Positions 1 to 6,686 are shown, counted from the stretch's first letter. The stretch: 7,285 bases of DNA from Planctomycetota bacterium (GCA_016935955.1 JAFGPY010000076.1:1-7285), one strand, 5' to 3'. Notes: generated by a model not told the origin, from the sequence alone. Translations and numbers: made by a program.

Positions 1-60
1 ACCATGACCGAACGGGAGAACGCCTGAGCCACCGTCATGAGAGACGACCCGGAAAGGAAT
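1..60. other. window edge, no assignable gene
   Basis: Too short to assign. On the minus strand an ATG at 38-36 opens a frame that stays open to the edge (about 12 codons visible, no clear ribosome binding site). On the plus strand a frame ends with TGA at 25-27. Either could be the end of a real neighbouring gene, but neither can be supported from this much sequence. Confidence 0.3.
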
Positions 61-468
61 TTACAGAAAGAAAGTTGCTCGGCCCACATCCGCCATGTTG
101 ATTGCTAGGGACCATCGAAGTGCCCCATTTCTAATCCTGTACTGCGCACTGCCTACTGAAACTGTGTACGGAAAGAGCATGCCTTGAAACACAAACCACG
201 CATAGACGGCGGGTATCAGTGCCACTCCTAACAAAAGTACAAAGCCCAAGACCAACACGCTATGCTCGACCCAGGCAGCCCAAACCAAGCAGGGCAACAG
301 CGTCAAGCTCCCCGATACCAGCAGGGTGACCGGCAGCAAGACTACTAGGAGAAAGCAGGCATGACTGCCACGGAGGCGACTTCGCTCAACGGTCAGGAGT
401 CCGCTCTCTGAGATCACCCGTAGAGCACAACACGCATCGCCCAATTCTAAGGAAGAGCTCTCTCCCAC
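61..468 (-). CDS. small two-helix membrane protein, candidate RHS-associated immunity protein
   Basis: I do not recognise a named family. The reading frame is open from an ATG at 582, but that start would overlap the last 33 codons of the rhs gene. The GTG at 468-466, just after the rhs stop at 482, is preferred and gives 135 residues; a GTG at 417-415 (118 residues) is also possible, and none has a strong ribosome binding site. Two strongly hydrophobic stretches lie back to back (about residues 38-66 and 70-96 from the GTG), joined by a short WVEH turn. A soluble tail of about 35 residues ends in ATFFL. Base composition is lower in GC than the window average and matches the rhs tip just upstream. 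Position directly after a variable RHS tip, on the same strand, is where immunity genes usually sit. That role is inference from context only. It could also be an unrelated small membrane protein or a decaying remnant. Confidence 0.5.
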   Translation of the reverse strand: MGESSSLELGDACCALRVISESGLLTVERSRLRGSHACFLLVVLLPVTLLVSGSLTLLPCLVWAAWVEHSVLVLGFVLLLGVALIPAVYAWFVFQGMLFPYTVSVGSAQYRIRNGALRWSLAINMADVGRATFFL

Positions 469-481
469 GACATATTCCCAT

Positions 482-2410
482 CTAGTACACCTTGGTGGTC
501 TCGGATTTGCAGCAAGGACTGTCTGGATTGGCTCCCTTGCCACAGTACTCTGACAGAAACGCACACTTCGAGCATGTACCAAGCCTCACCACACCCGTCG
601 CACTCACATATTCCCACTGATACGACCTATTGAACCAACTCCACCCGAAGTTCAAGTACGCGTTCGCGCTAATGGTGCCCTCTAGTGTGACCTCTCCGTT
701 ACAGAGGTTTATGCACACCTCAACGTTGCCTTCGGCAGCAGCGCCAATGCGAAAACGCGTAAAGCGTTTACGCCGTCCCCACTCTTTATACCTGTGCCGC
801 CTATATTCTGCCTTCAAAAAGGCCTCAAATCGCCCACATACCTTGACCCCGGTAAGCCCCGAACACTCCGAGTATTTGACTTCACCTCTGAGGCCGCCGC
901 GAAGGCCAGCCTCGATGTGAATGTTAAACCAGGAGGCCGCAACCTTAATAGGCTTCATTCCAGGCGGACTCCACTGTGCTGCCGCGTAAGCCGAGACGGT
1001 GACCTCCAAAGGGCAACTCTTAGTTCTGACGTCTACCCGCCCATAGGCGCTGAACCCTGCGGGGGTCGGCAGGAAGTTGAAGTCAACCGATAGCGCCAAT
1101 TCCCCAACTGGGTCGATGAAATCCGGTGGACTTCCGTCGGCATAAGCGTAGTAATTGAGCCCATCCTCATCCTCAAGCGGATCGCGGGTGATGAAGCGGC
1201 CCAGGGTGGCGTCGTAGTAGCGGTTCTTGTAGTAGTAGAGGCCCGCCTGCGCCGGCGTACGCGTCGTCGCGTCGAGACGCTGGCCCGTGAACAAATGCTC
1301 GTTGCCGTACTGCGTCGCCTGCGTCCCGTACGCCGTACCGTCCTGGGAGGCGAACGTCACCTTCCCGTACGGCTCGTACCAGGTGCGCTCCACCACCGTT
1401 CCGTCCTCCGCACTGGCGTCGCTGCCGATATCATCGTACACCAACGCCACCACGTTGTACAGGTGGTCCTGAACGAAGTACACGTTCCAGCTCTCGGCCG
1501 CACCGTCACTGTCGTCGTCGTACGGGTCGCCGTCACCGTCCGCGTCGCGGTCCATGTGGATCATCTCGTCCAGGTACGCCAGACCGTACACGTACCGCGC
1601 CGTCAGGTCCTCCTGGTCGTCGTACTCCACCTCCGCCACGCTGCGCCAGCCGTCGTAGATGTACCGCGTGTCCTGCAGCTCCGTCGAGCCGTCCGTGTCG
1701 TAGCCGATCCTGCGCACCCGGCGGTTCAGGCCGTCGTAGCGGTACTCGGCCAGCTTGTGGCCCGTGTAGCCGAGGTTGAAGAACTCCACACGCAGCAACC
1801 GGTTGCGGTAGTCGTACGTGAACAACCGGTCGTCCAGCGACGACGCGCCGTTGGAGTGGTTGTAATCGTTCCGCCGCAGGTTCCCCGCGCTGTCGTGGAA
1901 GAACGCATAGGTCTTGTTCGGCGTCGTCGTCTGACGCCAGCCGATCTGGTTGAACGTCGGGTGCGTCCGGACCTCACCCACGGTGCCCGGCAGCGTCGCC
2001 TGCACCCAGTTGCCCAGCTTGTCCAGCTTCGGGTCGCTCCCCGACCCACCGGGTTTGTGCCACTCCCAGGTCGTGTCGGGCGAGGCCATCGTCGGGCTCG
2101 ACGGCCACGTGCCGCCCACCTCGCCCTGATCGGCCTTGATCAGCCGGCCCAGGTCGTCGTTGGTGTACTTCTGCGACCAGTCCACGCTGTGCGTGCTCTG
2201 CATCTTCACGTCGTACCGCCACGCGAGCAGGTTGGCGTACGGCTCGAAGGCGTACCCGATCTCGGCCAGGGAATTGGCCGTCGTGGCGTCGGCGTCCGGA
2301 TAGTCGTCGTCGCCCGCCGCATCGTCCTCCAGCGGCACCACCTTCAGGTGGGTAGACTCGCCCTCCAGGAAGCTGAGCCCCGCAGGGGCGACAGTGAGAT
2401 AGCCAGGCAA
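482..2410 (-). CDS. RHS repeat-associated core domain protein with variable tip, probably truncated at its 5' end
   Basis: RHS/YD-repeat proteins form a beta-shell that encloses a C-terminal tip, which is often a toxin. YD-type repeats run over about residues 163-280 (FFHDSAGNLRR, YRYDGLNRRVRR, TRYIYDGWRSV). The diagnostic RHS core end spans residues 391-437: YYYKNRYYDATLGRFITRDP, then NYYAYADGSPPDFIDPVGE. An acidic insert (residues 287-303, DxDGDGD) resembles calcium-binding loops. The tip, residues 438-642, is rich in predicted beta strands and holds 10 cysteines, while residues 1-437 hold none; I recognise no toxin motif in it. The only start is a TTG at 2410-2408, in the loop of an inverted repeat and directly preceded by an in-frame TGA. 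RHS proteins usually exceed 1000 residues, so the 642 visible here suggest a broken or displaced cassette. The first 27 or so codons look like translated repeat. Expression is doubtful because no ribosome binding site is visible. Confidence 0.85.
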   Translation of the reverse strand: MPGYLTVAPAGLSFLEGESTHLKVVPLEDDAAGDDDYPDADATTANSLAEIGYAFEPYANLLAWRYDVKMQSTHSVDWSQKYTNDDLGRLIKADQGEVGGTWPSSPTMASPDTTWEWHKPGGSGSDPKLDKLGNWVQATLPGTVGEVRTHPTFNQIGWRQTTTPNKTYAFFHDSAGNLRRNDYNHSNGASSLDDRLFTYDYRNRLLRVEFFNLGYTGHKLAEYRYDGLNRRVRRIGYDTDGSTELQDTRYIYDGWRSVAEVEYDDQEDLTARYVYGLAYLDEMIHMDRDADGDGDPYDDDSDGAAESWNVYFVQDHLYNVVALVYDDIGSDASAEDGTVVERTWYEPYGKVTFASQDGTAYGTQATQYGNEHLFTGQRLDATTRTPAQAGLYYYKNRYYDATLGRFITRDPLEDEDGLNYYAYADGSPPDFIDPVGELALSVDFNFLPTPAGFSAYGRVDVRTKSCPLEVTVSAYAAAQWSPPGMKPIKVAASWFNIHIEAGLRGGLRGEVKYSECSGLTGVKVCGRFEAFLKAEYRRHRYKEWGRRKRFTRFRIGAAAEGNVEVCINLCNGEVTLEGTISANAYLNFGWSWFNRSYQWEYVSATGVVRLGTCSKCAFLSEYCGKGANPDSPCCKSETTKVY

Positions 2411-2433
2411 TCACTGCCGCCCCTGCGGGGCTC
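2375..2433. repeat. 23-bp inverted repeat (long hairpin) at the rhs 5' boundary
   Basis: The left arm 2375-2397 and right arm 2411-2433 are reverse complements with a single mismatch, separated by a 13-base loop (2398-2410). The arm begins GAGCCCCGCAGGGGCG and ends ACAGTGA or GCAGTGA. The loop contains the only possible start codon of the rhs frame, and the right arm contains the stop that closes that frame upstream. There is no T-run on either side, so it does not look like an intrinsic terminator. It resembles a REP-like or miniature element. Confidence 0.8.
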
Positions 2434-2442
2434 GCCACGACG

Positions 2443-2464
2443 GAGGGGCTCGCGAGCCGCCCTC
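2443..2464. repeat. palindrome with perfect 12-bp core
   Basis: GGCTCGCGAGCC at 2447-2458 is perfectly self-complementary. It can be extended by GAGG (2443-2446) pairing with CCTC (2461-2464) across a 2-base bulge. It lies 9 bases past the right arm of the long hairpin and is part of the same palindrome-rich spacer. Confidence 0.6.
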
Positions 2465-2485
2465 GATGCCGAAGAGACATTCGAG

Positions 2486-2505
2486 CATGGCCGCAAGCGG
2501 CCATG
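2486..2505. repeat. perfect 9-bp inverted repeat with 2-base loop
   Basis: CATGGCCGC at 2486-2494 and GCGGCCATG at 2497-2505 are exact reverse complements separated by AA. No T-run follows on either strand, so this is not a convincing terminator. It belongs to the palindrome cluster upstream of the rhs remnant. Confidence 0.65.
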
Positions 2506-2524
2506 GCACCACGTGGCGCGCCAA

Positions 2525-2577
2525 CCATGCCACCAGCCCATGATGGGTGCCCGCTGCGTGGTGGCCGGTTATCATGG
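2525..2577. repeat. imperfect nested hairpin
   Basis: CCATG (2525-2529) pairs with CATGG (2573-2577). CCACCA (2530-2535) pairs with TGGTGG (2559-2564). An inner CCCAT-G-ATGGG (2537-2547) forms its own small hairpin. Bulges are present, so the pairing is weaker than in the other palindromes. The rest of the spacer, to about 2700, contains no gene that I can support. Confidence 0.4.
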
Positions 2578-2743
2578 CCTAGCCTGCAGCTAGACCATGG
2601 CACCCCCCGCTTGACAACGGCTTGCCCATAGATGGTGCTCACGGCCCCTCTGTCTCGGTACCGAAACGGGTCTGAAAACCGGCCGAGAAGGCCTTTACGC
2701 CGCAAAACGGTCCTGACACCTTGAAAAAGAGGGGTATTTCTAC

Positions 2744-2778
2744 TTGCAATATTCTAGTATGCCAATAGACTTTATAGT
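2744..2778 (+). promoter_or_regulatory. AT-rich candidate promoter region of the TauE/SafE gene
   Basis: The stretch 2730-2780 is the most AT-rich part of the spacer. It contains TATAGT (2773-2778) as a possible -10 box, within CTTTATAGT. The nearest TTG-type hexamer, TTGCAA (2744-2749), is 23 bases away, which is too far for a standard sigma-70 promoter, so the -35 assignment is poor. Transcription from here would leave a leader of about 85-90 bases before the ATG at 2872. Confidence 0.25.
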
Positions 2779-2859
2779 GTCTTGTCGTCTCCCCCGGTTC
2801 CGTCGCGTGCGGTGCGGCCGAGGGAGCGGCAAGGACCGTTTCGCCGCATCTTGTCAGAC

Positions 2860-2863
2860 GGAG
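2860..2863 (+). promoter_or_regulatory. ribosome binding site that sets the TauE/SafE start
   Basis: GGAG lies 8 bases before the ATG at 2872-2874. This favours that start over the in-frame TTG at 2782, which would add 30 arginine- and proline-rich residues unlike the start of a membrane permease. Confidence 0.7.
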
Positions 2864-2871
2864 AGCGCGTC

Positions 2872-3738
2872 ATGCCTGAGATCGACCTGAGCCTTGGATT
2901 GCTGGTGACCCTGATTGCCTTCACGGCCGAGTACATCGACTCGACCCTCGGCATGGGTTACGGCACCACGTTGCTGCCCATTCTGCTTCTCATGAAATTC
3001 GACGCCAAAGAGATCGTGCCGATGATTCTGCTCAGCGAGCTGATCTCGGGTCTGCTGGCCGGCGTGTTGCACCACAAGGCCGGCAACGTGGACCTGGCCC
3101 CGCGACGGGCGCTGGCCGACCAGTGGGCGTCCATTCGCGAGCGCGGCCTGGCGCGGTGGTTCGTCACCGAGCTGCCGATGCACCTGAAGGTGGCCCTTGT
3201 GCTCGGCGCACTGAGCGTCGTCGGGGCGGTGGGCGGCGCCACGGTCTTCAAGAACATGGGCTCGCACCACCTGAAGATCTGCTTCGGCATCCTCATCGTC
3301 TCCATCGGCGTGGTCATCCTGGCGACGCTCAAGAAGCAGATCGCCTTCTCATGGAAGAAGATCGCCGGGCTGGGCCTGCTGGCCTCGTTCAACAAGGGAT
3401 TCAGCGGCGGAGGTTACGGCCCCGTGGTCATGGGCGGACAGATGCTCTCGGGCATCGAGTCCAAGAGCGCCGTCGGCATCACGAGCGTGGCCGAAGGCAT
3501 CACCTGCATCGCCGGCCTGGCGGTGCACATGCTCTGGAAGGGCGGCGTTCAGAGCTGGAAACTGGCGCCGTTCCTGCTGATCGGGGCGATCCTCTCGGTG
3601 CCCTGCTCGGCCTACTCGGTGAAGCGGATCCCGGCCTTCGGGATGCGCGTGGCCGTGGGCATCGTGACCGTCTTCCTCGGCCTGCTGACGCTGAACAAGG
3701 AATTGCACCTGCTGGACCGCGTCCGGGAAATGATGTGA
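2872..3738 (+). CDS. TauE/SafE-family sulfite/organic-anion permease
   Basis: This is a polytopic inner-membrane protein of 288 residues with about eight hydrophobic segments. The TauE/SafE family (formerly DUF81) is built from two related halves. Here the paired glycine-rich motifs are visible at residues 24-38 (STLGMGYGTTLLPIL) and 175-194 (KGFSGGGYGPVVMGGQ and following). A soluble, charged loop lies at about residues 67-103 between the halves. Members export or import small anions such as sulfite, sulfoacetate or sulfolactate, but the substrate cannot be read from sequence and no sulfur-metabolism genes are nearby. The start is the ATG with a GGAG site 8 bases upstream. The gene stands alone on the plus strand, converging on the HD-domain gene with a 25-base gap. 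A weak 5-bp hairpin at 3758-3771 overlaps the opposite stop codon. Length and motifs look complete, with no sign of damage. Confidence 0.9.
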   Translation: MPEIDLSLGLLVTLIAFTAEYIDSTLGMGYGTTLLPILLLMKFDAKEIVPMILLSELISGLLAGVLHHKAGNVDLAPRRALADQWASIRERGLARWFVTELPMHLKVALVLGALSVVGAVGGATVFKNMGSHHLKICFGILIVSIGVVILATLKKQIAFSWKKIAGLGLLASFNKGFSGGGYGPVVMGGQMLSGIESKSAVGITSVAEGITCIAGLAVHMLWKGGVQSWKLAPFLLIGAILSVPCSAYSVKRIPAFGMRVAVGIVTVFLGLLTLNKELHLLDRVREMM

Positions 3739-3763
3739 CATACCGCGGCGTGTCGCCCGGTGC

Positions 3764-4543
3764 TCACACCGTGCGGCGGTCGCGTTCGGCGAAGACTCGC
3801 TCCATGGCCGATCTGACGTCCGGCTGGTCCGGCAGCAGGTCGGCCATCCCTTCAAGGATGCCGCGGCGGCCGATCTCGCTCATAGTCGCCGCGAAGTTGA
3901 TGTCGTAGACCCAGCCGGCCATCAGCAGCAGGTAATCGGCCATCGTCCGCACGTCGCGGCTCGAGGCCATGCGTCCTGCGGCAATGTCGGCCAGCACGGT
4001 CGGGCCCGCCGGCCCGTCCAGGTTCACGCCCACCAAAATCTCGGGGTGACGCCGGACGGCCCCCGAGGTAATCGCCTCCAGCACCACGCGGAAGATGTCC
4101 AGCTTATCGGCGTCGCGGGTCAGTTGCACCAGCGGCAGCGAGGCAACGGCCACGTCGCCCGGAACGCCCATGCGGTTGTGATAGCGGACGGCGTCGGTCA
4201 TGGCCCGAACGGTCGACGGATCGAGGTCGGCCAGCGCCGCCTCGGCCTCCAGCACCTCGCAGCCGCGACGGGCATGGTCCACGCTGTCGCGGTCGGCGAA
4301 GGTCCCGAACTCGGCGAACTGCGAGAAGCGGCCCACGTCGTGCAGCAGCCCCGTGACGCGGGCTTGCCGCAGGGCCGCTTCGGGCCAGCCGCTGCGCCGG
4401 GCCACGAGTTCGGCGTCCTCGGCCACGCGCAGGCTGTGGTCGAGCTTGAGTTGCTGCATCGGCTCCAGGCCGCCGCCCGACCGGAAACGGTCGACGTAGC
4501 CGTGAAACCAGTTGCTGATCCGCGTTGCCGAGACATCGTCCAT
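3764..4543 (-). CDS. HD-domain protein, predicted metal-dependent phosphohydrolase
   Basis: A soluble protein of 259 residues with the HD-superfamily metal-binding pattern: H36 (KLDHSLRVA), the H68-D69 doublet (GLLHDVGRF), H90 (SVDHARRG), H122 (RYHN) and D146 (RDADKLD). The fold is alpha-helical, and members hydrolyse phosphomonoesters or phosphodiesters of nucleotides, often signalling nucleotides. The substrate here is unknown; no GGDEF, EAL, RelA or nucleotidyltransferase partner domain is present. The C-terminal 110 residues are helical and hydrophobic in part (MADYLLLMAGWVYDINF). The ATG at 4543 is well supported by GAGGAAGGA 7-8 bases upstream. The gene follows the peptidase-like gene on the same strand after 112 bases, which contain a GC hairpin (4567-4583) without a T-run. 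It may be read through from upstream or expressed alone. Confidence 0.85.
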   Translation of the reverse strand: MDDVSATRISNWFHGYVDRFRSGGGLEPMQQLKLDHSLRVAEDAELVARRSGWPEAALRQARVTGLLHDVGRFSQFAEFGTFADRDSVDHARRGCEVLEAEAALADLDPSTVRAMTDAVRYHNRMGVPGDVAVASLPLVQLTRDADKLDIFRVVLEAITSGAVRRHPEILVGVNLDGPAGPTVLADIAAGRMASSRDVRTMADYLLLMAGWVYDINFAATMSEIGRRGILEGMADLLPDQPDVRSAMERVFAERDRRTV

Positions 4544-4655
4544 GCGGCGATTCCTTCCTCACGGCGGGCCGGAATGCCCGGCCGCAGGGAGGCCATGATA
4601 CACCGGGAGCCGCAAATTGGAAGCCCGGAGCGTGAGGCGCGGACCGGCGCGGCCG

Positions 4656-6356
4656 TCAGGGGCAGACCACGGGGAACGAATGGTTGCCCTTGCTCAGGCG
4701 GACGATCTTTCGGGCGCTGCTGTTGTGATCGGGACAGTAGACTAGGGTATCCTTGACGCGCAGGGCGAAGGCGGCGCACCGGGTGCCTATGGGGCTGGCC
4801 GTCGCATCGATCAGCACCTCGCCGACGGCATGGGACTTGGACCAGTCCACCTCGTCGCTCGTGTTGGTGTGAAGCTCGACGACCTGGACGACCCACAGCC
4901 ATGTGGGCCAGGCCATCATGAGATAGGCCTGCTGCAGGTCGATGACCAGGGAATCCCATCCCTGGCCGGTCTTCAAGCCCCAATGGAAGTCTTTGAGTTG
5001 GGTCAGGCTGGCTCGCAGGGCATAGCGAGCCGGGTGGTGGACGATGTCCAGGAACGGTTGTCGTCGCTTGGCGGCTTCCGTGCTGCTGAGGCCCGGGCCG
5101 GGAACGATCATCTTGGGCACGTACTGCAACGCAACCCGGGCGATGGGCAGCACTTGTTCCGGCAGAACGCGCAGGCCCCGCGGAATCGGCGCCACCATGG
5201 TCACCCTCTTGCACTCGGTCAAGGGTTTCGTCGCCGACGGAATCTCCACGGTGTCCGTCTTGCCTGCCCAAGCGGCGGCCTTGGAAAGGAAGTCGTCCGC
5301 GGCATCGGTCGTGGGGTCGCCGTTGCGCAGCCTGATGGGCGTATAGGGCGCCCGCTGATCGTCGGCGACGACAAACGTATCCACCCAGTCGGTGGTGGAC
5401 CGCAACCGGTCCGGCTTCGCGGCACCGACGGCCTTCTTCGACAGGCCGTGCCCGACGGCCAGGACGGCGTGCCCCCTGCGGCCGGGCTGCCAGTAGCCGA
5501 GGACGACCGAGATATTGCTCTCCAGGAGCATGTGGGCGTACGCGAAGAGGTTCTCAAGCCATTGCTTGTCGTCGTCATCGGCATTGAAGATGCAGGAGTA
5601 CGGGTCGAAGCCCCATTCGCGAATGGCGGTGGCCATTTCCGAGCCGGTGAGCCCCCTGGAAACGTGCCCCGAGACGCCGAACCGCCTGGCCAGGGCCGTC
5701 AATTCGCCCGGACTGTAGTGGGGCAGCCCCCAGCGGGTCTGCGTGTGATAAGCACATGCCCACAGAGCGGCCCCCGAGCAGCGGAAGTGCGATGCGTCCT
5801 GCTCGAGCCAAGGCACGCCACGGACATACAGCGGCGTGCCGTAGAGGTGGGCCAGGTAGGTGTCCGTGCAGGTGATGAAGCCGTTCTCCGGAATGCTCGG
5901 CAGGACGGTGCGGCCGATCAGGCAGTCCGGCGTCGGACGAATCACAGTGAAACCGATCAGGCCGATGCTGTCGGCATACTCCTTCCAACTGGCGGCATCG
6001 GCCGGAACGCGGCCGTTGATGCCGTGCTCCAGGTGAAACAGGACTTCGGCCTGCGACTTGTTCGACTTGAAGAACAGCAGCCGGATGGCCCGGTGGCTTC
6101 GCGGCGGCCGGGCCATGCGGCTGTACAGAGAGCTGTAGTCGCCGAGGTAGTCCGGGCAAAGGTAGTGGTCGTGAATGACGATCAGACGCGCACCCAGCCT
6201 GTGAACATGATGCAGCAGACCGATCAGTTTCAGATTCTTGCGGGAACTGGGTGCGAGTTGGTGCTCCTTGACCAACCGTTCCATCAGATCGCCGAACCAG
6301 TCTTCCTTCTCAATCGAAACGTGCTGGAAAAGGCGAATCGCCAGCGGATCGCGCAT
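4656..6356 (-). CDS. uncharacterised multidomain protein with papain/C39-like cysteine peptidase-type core
   Basis: 566 residues, no signal peptide and no clear membrane helix, so probably cytoplasmic. The central region reads as a papain-like fold. C193 lies in HFRCSGAALWACAYH at the head of a helix, preceded by EQD (Q186 is a possible oxyanion residue, seven before the cysteine). H296 lies in RRGHAVLAVGHG after a beta strand, and D332/D333 lie in FVVADDQRAPY. This Cys-His-Asp order and spacing matches C39-type peptidases. From memory, a group of uncharacterised bacterial proteins shares the (E/Q)QD...C-ALW pattern together with an upstream DYxxxYSR...IRLLFF block (here residues 74-96) and an IRPxPxxxIGRTVL block (139-152); I cannot verify this by search. 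Residues 380-566 form a second alpha/beta region containing GEVLIDATASP. The ATG has GAGG 9 bases upstream. It lies 63 bases after a small acidic protein gene, probably one transcript. Proteolytic activity is inferred, not shown. Confidence 0.75.
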   Translation of the reverse strand: MRDPLAIRLFQHVSIEKEDWFGDLMERLVKEHQLAPSSRKNLKLIGLLHHVHRLGARLIVIHDHYLCPDYLGDYSSLYSRMARPPRSHRAIRLLFFKSNKSQAEVLFHLEHGINGRVPADAASWKEYADSIGLIGFTVIRPTPDCLIGRTVLPSIPENGFITCTDTYLAHLYGTPLYVRGVPWLEQDASHFRCSGAALWACAYHTQTRWGLPHYSPGELTALARRFGVSGHVSRGLTGSEMATAIREWGFDPYSCIFNADDDDKQWLENLFAYAHMLLESNISVVLGYWQPGRRGHAVLAVGHGLSKKAVGAAKPDRLRSTTDWVDTFVVADDQRAPYTPIRLRNGDPTTDAADDFLSKAAAWAGKTDTVEIPSATKPLTECKRVTMVAPIPRGLRVLPEQVLPIARVALQYVPKMIVPGPGLSSTEAAKRRQPFLDIVHHPARYALRASLTQLKDFHWGLKTGQGWDSLVIDLQQAYLMMAWPTWLWVVQVVELHTNTSDEVDWSKSHAVGEVLIDATASPIGTRCAAFALRVKDTLVYCPDHNSSARKIVRLSKGNHSFPVVCP

Positions 6357-6419
6357 CGGTGCCTACCTCGGTGGAAGTCGTCGTGACAAGTACGGTTGTG
6401 AGTGGGTCCGGGAATTGGA

Positions 6420-6614
6420 CTATTCGGTGAAAACGCAGTCCGCCAGGCTTGTCACGGAGCGATGCTTCTGGCTCTCCCTGGCAAGTTCGGCAACAAGGGC
6501 CGCCTCGTAGTCTTCGCAGACCTGCGCATAGGACTCCGAGTCAGTCAACTCGACGGCGTCGAGTTTGACGATCTCCTGGCCTTCGGGGATATGCGATTTT
6601 CCAAGCTTCGCCAT
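6420..6614 (-). CDS. small acidic protein of unknown function, paired with the peptidase-like gene
   Basis: 64 residues, not recognised. The protein is acidic (13 Asp/Glu against 6 Lys/Arg) with no membrane segment or signal peptide. It has an N-terminal part with short strand-like stretches (IVKLDAVELTD) and a central helix-prone segment (about residues 27-48), then a tail ending ADCVFTE. Two adjacent ATG codons exist (6617-6615 and 6614-6612). The second is preferred because AAAGG lies 7 bases before it, against 4 for the first. It is the first gene of the unit, 63 bases before the 566-residue protein, and has a candidate promoter about 90-110 bases upstream. It could be a substrate, inhibitor, adaptor or antitoxin-like partner of the larger protein; nothing in the sequence decides between these. 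It lacks the C-terminal Gly-Gly of ubiquitin-like or Pup-like modifiers. Confidence 0.6.
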   Translation of the reverse strand: MAKLGKSHIPEGQEIVKLDAVELTDSESYAQVCEDYEAALVAELARESQKHRSVTSLADCVFTE

Positions 6615-6686
6615 CATGATACCTTTCTATCGGACAGTTTCGTTTGAGACTCCCTTCAAAAAGCCCAACGCCCCCACCTTTCATAG

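Noticed and set aside
1295..2593. Long plus-strand open frame opposite rhs
   Set aside because: It is a shadow of the rhs gene, with low-complexity Val/Arg/His translation and no family features.
1974..2705. Minus-strand frame running through the rhs 5' boundary
   Set aside because: Its translation is Arg/Gly-rich and shows no RHS features, so it does not restore the missing rhs N-terminus.
2782..2871. In-frame TTG extension of the TauE/SafE gene
   Set aside because: The extra 30 residues are charged and unlike a permease N-terminus. The ATG at 2872 has a clear ribosome binding site.
3758..3771. Hairpin CGGTG-CTCA-CACCG as a shared terminator between convergent genes
   Set aside because: Only five base pairs, no T-run, and it overlaps the HD stop codon.
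4567..4583. Hairpin GGCCGG-AATGC-CCGGCC as a terminator of the peptidase-like gene
   Set aside because: No T-run follows on the minus strand, so intrinsic termination is not supported.
4198..5271. Minus-strand frame bridging the peptidase-like and HD genes
   Set aside because: It is an off-frame shadow of both genes with a Pro/Arg/Ser-rich translation.
4830..6386. Long plus-strand open frame opposite the peptidase-like gene
   Set aside because: It arises from GC-rich codon structure. The minus-strand frame has motifs, a Shine-Dalgarno site and a sensible composition.
6420..6614. Ubiquitin-like or Pup-like modifier for the small acidic protein
   Set aside because: The size fits Pup, but the C-terminus (CVFTE) lacks the Gly-Gly-Glu/Gln or Gly-Gly ending, and no ligase or E1/E2-like gene is present.
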